From the NCBI GenBank assembly GCA_018287875.1, contig JAGVVL010000017.1, forward strand, positions 1,178,001 to 1,242,000: a stretch of 64,000 nucleotides of DNA. Direction: 5' to 3'. This document shows, one piece after another, positions 62,356-64,000 of the stretch. The stretch is from Nigrospora sphaerica. Taxonomy: Eukaryota > Ascomycota > Sordariomycetes > Amphisphaeriales > Apiosporaceae. The notes under the pieces are model-generated. The model was not told the DNA's origin. It ran no database searches and worked only from the letters and a program-made list of their open reading frames with translations. Position numbers and translations under genes: made by a program. Position 1 is the stretch's first letter. Every line of letters starts with the position of its first letter.

Positions 62356-62479
62356 ACGTGTTATACAAGCGACGCAGTTATACAAGCGACGCAGTTATAC
62401 GAGCGACGCACTTTTCAGCACCTTTATAATAACTTAGTTAATTACGCAACCACAACGCCTTAAATCAATTCAAACTAAT

Positions 62480-64000
62480 CGGAATCCGACTCTCTGGATG
62501 TTTCTACATCCATTTCACATGTGCGTGCATTATGCCCGGCCGTTTCGCAGATGCCACACCGCCGCCCGCGCGGCTCTAACCTCGTTACGCGACCACTCTT
62601 TATGCGCGTTTTCTCTCCTAACTACGTATCCACGTCTTTCTGATCTAAAAGACCTTAAGCCTCGCCAATTTCAAGTGTTCTTTCTTACTGTAGATGGGTC
62701 TTTTTCGCTCTCCGACGTTTTACGAGGCTGGAATTCGCCTCTCAAAGCGTCTTAACCTTTGCCCGTAGAAGGGCATTCTCGTGTATGATCGCTATCGCAC
62801 CCTTCGTAAACTGGTCCACTACTGATAAAATCGATATCGGAGAGCTTCCTTAATAACGGCGGACTCGATTCTTAATAAAATCAGTCTACAAAGTCGCCTC
62901 GGTCGGGTTATGCAGCGTTTAAGAGGCCTATAGAATACTTGCAACCGGAAGGTTTCCAGTGGGCGAAGGTGTTAATAACTTCATATTTAGCTTTGCAAGC
63001 ACTCTATCCGGGTTTAGAGGGACTAAATCGGCTCTGGAAAATCCAGCCTTAATATTATTAAATATAAAAACCTGTTGCAGGTATAGGACTTATCCTATAC
63101 CGTTCTCTATCACTACGGACTAAGCTATGCACTTAACGAGAAGCTAGTCCTTTAACCGAGCCTATCCTAAAGCTTGGGCCAGCCTACCCTAGAGCACGGG
63201 CCAGCTTACCCGCAAGCATGGCCCGCTTTACCCATAAGCGTGGCGTTCGCCACGCGGAAGCTTCTGCAAGGTTCCACGAGTTTCCACGAGTTTCTACGTG
63301 ACTCCCTGAAGCTCCCACGAGCCCCCATGAGGCTCCACAAACCTCTATAAGGTTCCATATGCTTCTAAGCCACGTAATCACTTACGCAATCACTTACGCG
63401 TCCTCTTCCTTGTATTACTAAGAGGATAAAGGTTTAACGGGTATAAGTAAAGGCTGAATCTCCCCTCTTCGTGTAACTAGTCTGTCCTGAAGCAAGCAAG
63501 CACACGAAATACACTCTCGTTCCTCTTGAAGAGAAGTTCCTTATCCTTCCGTGTTTCTTTATAGAAACGACCTCCGAGATCGAAAGAGCCCTTATAAAGG
63601 GGTTGCTTCCTCTTTTCGATCAAACCACCACTTCCAACAAAACCTTTAAAAAGGCGGCTTAAAAGGCGATTAGAAACTCGGCTTTAGTGATATAGTTAAG
63701 AAGTGACTTTATAAACCCTTCGATTTCGCGACTGTACGCCCGTTTTAATGGGCTAAAATACCCCACGTCAAGTGGCTGGAGTAGATGCGATAAGTGCGGA
63801 GGTATAGAGACTGTCACGATGTTCTTCTCTTTACAAAAAGCCTGGAATTCGGCTGAAACGTGGCTCTCGTGCCCGTCAATCACTAACAGACAATATCGGC
63901 CTATTGCGCGCGACAAGGTGTGTTTATCGAAATACCGAATCCAGTCTAGACCGGTCTTATTATCGGTCCATCCATTCTAGGTCGGTTTGATTACCTAATC
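62480..64000 (-). pseudogene. F6 transposase, partial
   Basis: The visible part runs from the catalytic core to the C-terminus. From 63916 to 63659 it is uninterrupted: RYCLLVIDGHESHVSAEF (second Asp), then LSHLLQPLDVGYFSPLKRAY (third acidic site), both with the consensus residues. This is the best-preserved catalytic core of the family in the window. After the LTR insertion the C-terminal part continues at 63072-62480 and ends with an intact knuckle CGICETAGHNARTC (about 62545-62590). Confidence 0.8.
63073..63639 (+). repeat. Solo LTR, family G (copy G2, 567 bp)
   Basis: TGTTGCAGG...TTCCAACA, flanked by aaacc on both sides (63068-63072 and 63640-63644), which fixes the family boundaries. 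It is barely mutated and interrupts the F6 transposase gene. Confidence 0.92.

Larger units (their letters stand above)
62356..64000 (-). mobile_element. Pogo-like element F6, right part beyond the window, interrupted by LTR G2
   Basis: The left end (62356) shows acgt followed by three tandem 17-bp units of type gttatacaagcgacgca. The transposase is on the minus strand. The 5' end of the gene and the right inverted repeat lie outside the window. LTR G2 splits the gene at 63073-63639 with target duplication aaacc. Confidence 0.85.

Overview
The window reads as a transposon-packed stretch of a filamentous ascomycete (Pezizomycotina) chromosome. The evidence is Tad1/I-like LINEs, pogo/Fot1-type DNA transposons, chromodomain Ty3/Gypsy elements, a short intron of fungal type (GTATGT donor, CTGAAC branch site, TAG acceptor), and CpA-to-TpA decay of repeated DNA that looks like repeat-induced point mutation (RIP). 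I cannot name the species. No rRNA, tRNA, CRISPR array or intact host operon-like cluster is visible.

Region 1 (1-8667) is a small island of ordinary host DNA broken by LINEs. A truncated MFS transporter (722-1725, minus) is cut by the 3' end of a LINE. A hypothetical membrane-anchored protein (1997-2663, minus) has a 5.4 kb LINE (L1, 2686-8130, 14-bp target duplication) placed 22 bp upstream of its ATG. L1 itself holds two solo LTRs.

Region 2 (8668-21070) is one 5'-truncated LINE (L2) opened by three later insertions: a solo LTR (family E) that in turn contains a nearly complete minus-strand LINE (L3, 9471-16258), a pogo-like transposon (17422-19351), and a solo LTR of family A. Most junctions have clear target duplications, so the order of events can be read directly.

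Region 3 (21071-37030) is a stack of three chromodomain Ty3/Gypsy elements. A (21476-33383) contains B (22027-28031, identical 216-bp LTRs, 5-bp duplication), and the 3' half of C (33384-37030) adjoins A. The pol genes of A and B lie in the -1 frame relative to gag.

Region 4 (37031-64000) is a very AT-rich, heavily mutated tract. It holds at least six copies of a second pogo-like family (F1-F6) whose transposase ends in a CCHC knuckle, a wrecked minus-strand Gypsy, MITE-like relics, three LTRs of family G, and several short GC-rich LTR-like islands that are almost unmutated. Nearly all coding regions are broken by TAA/TAG at expected Gln or Trp positions, so almost nothing here is likely to make a full-length protein. 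The most unusual structural signals are the terminal inverted repeats of the pogo-like elements, built from tandem 16-17-bp units whose sequence changes together at both ends between subfamilies, and a 14-bp tandem array of GAAnnTTC (heat-shock-element-like) sites in the LTR of element C.
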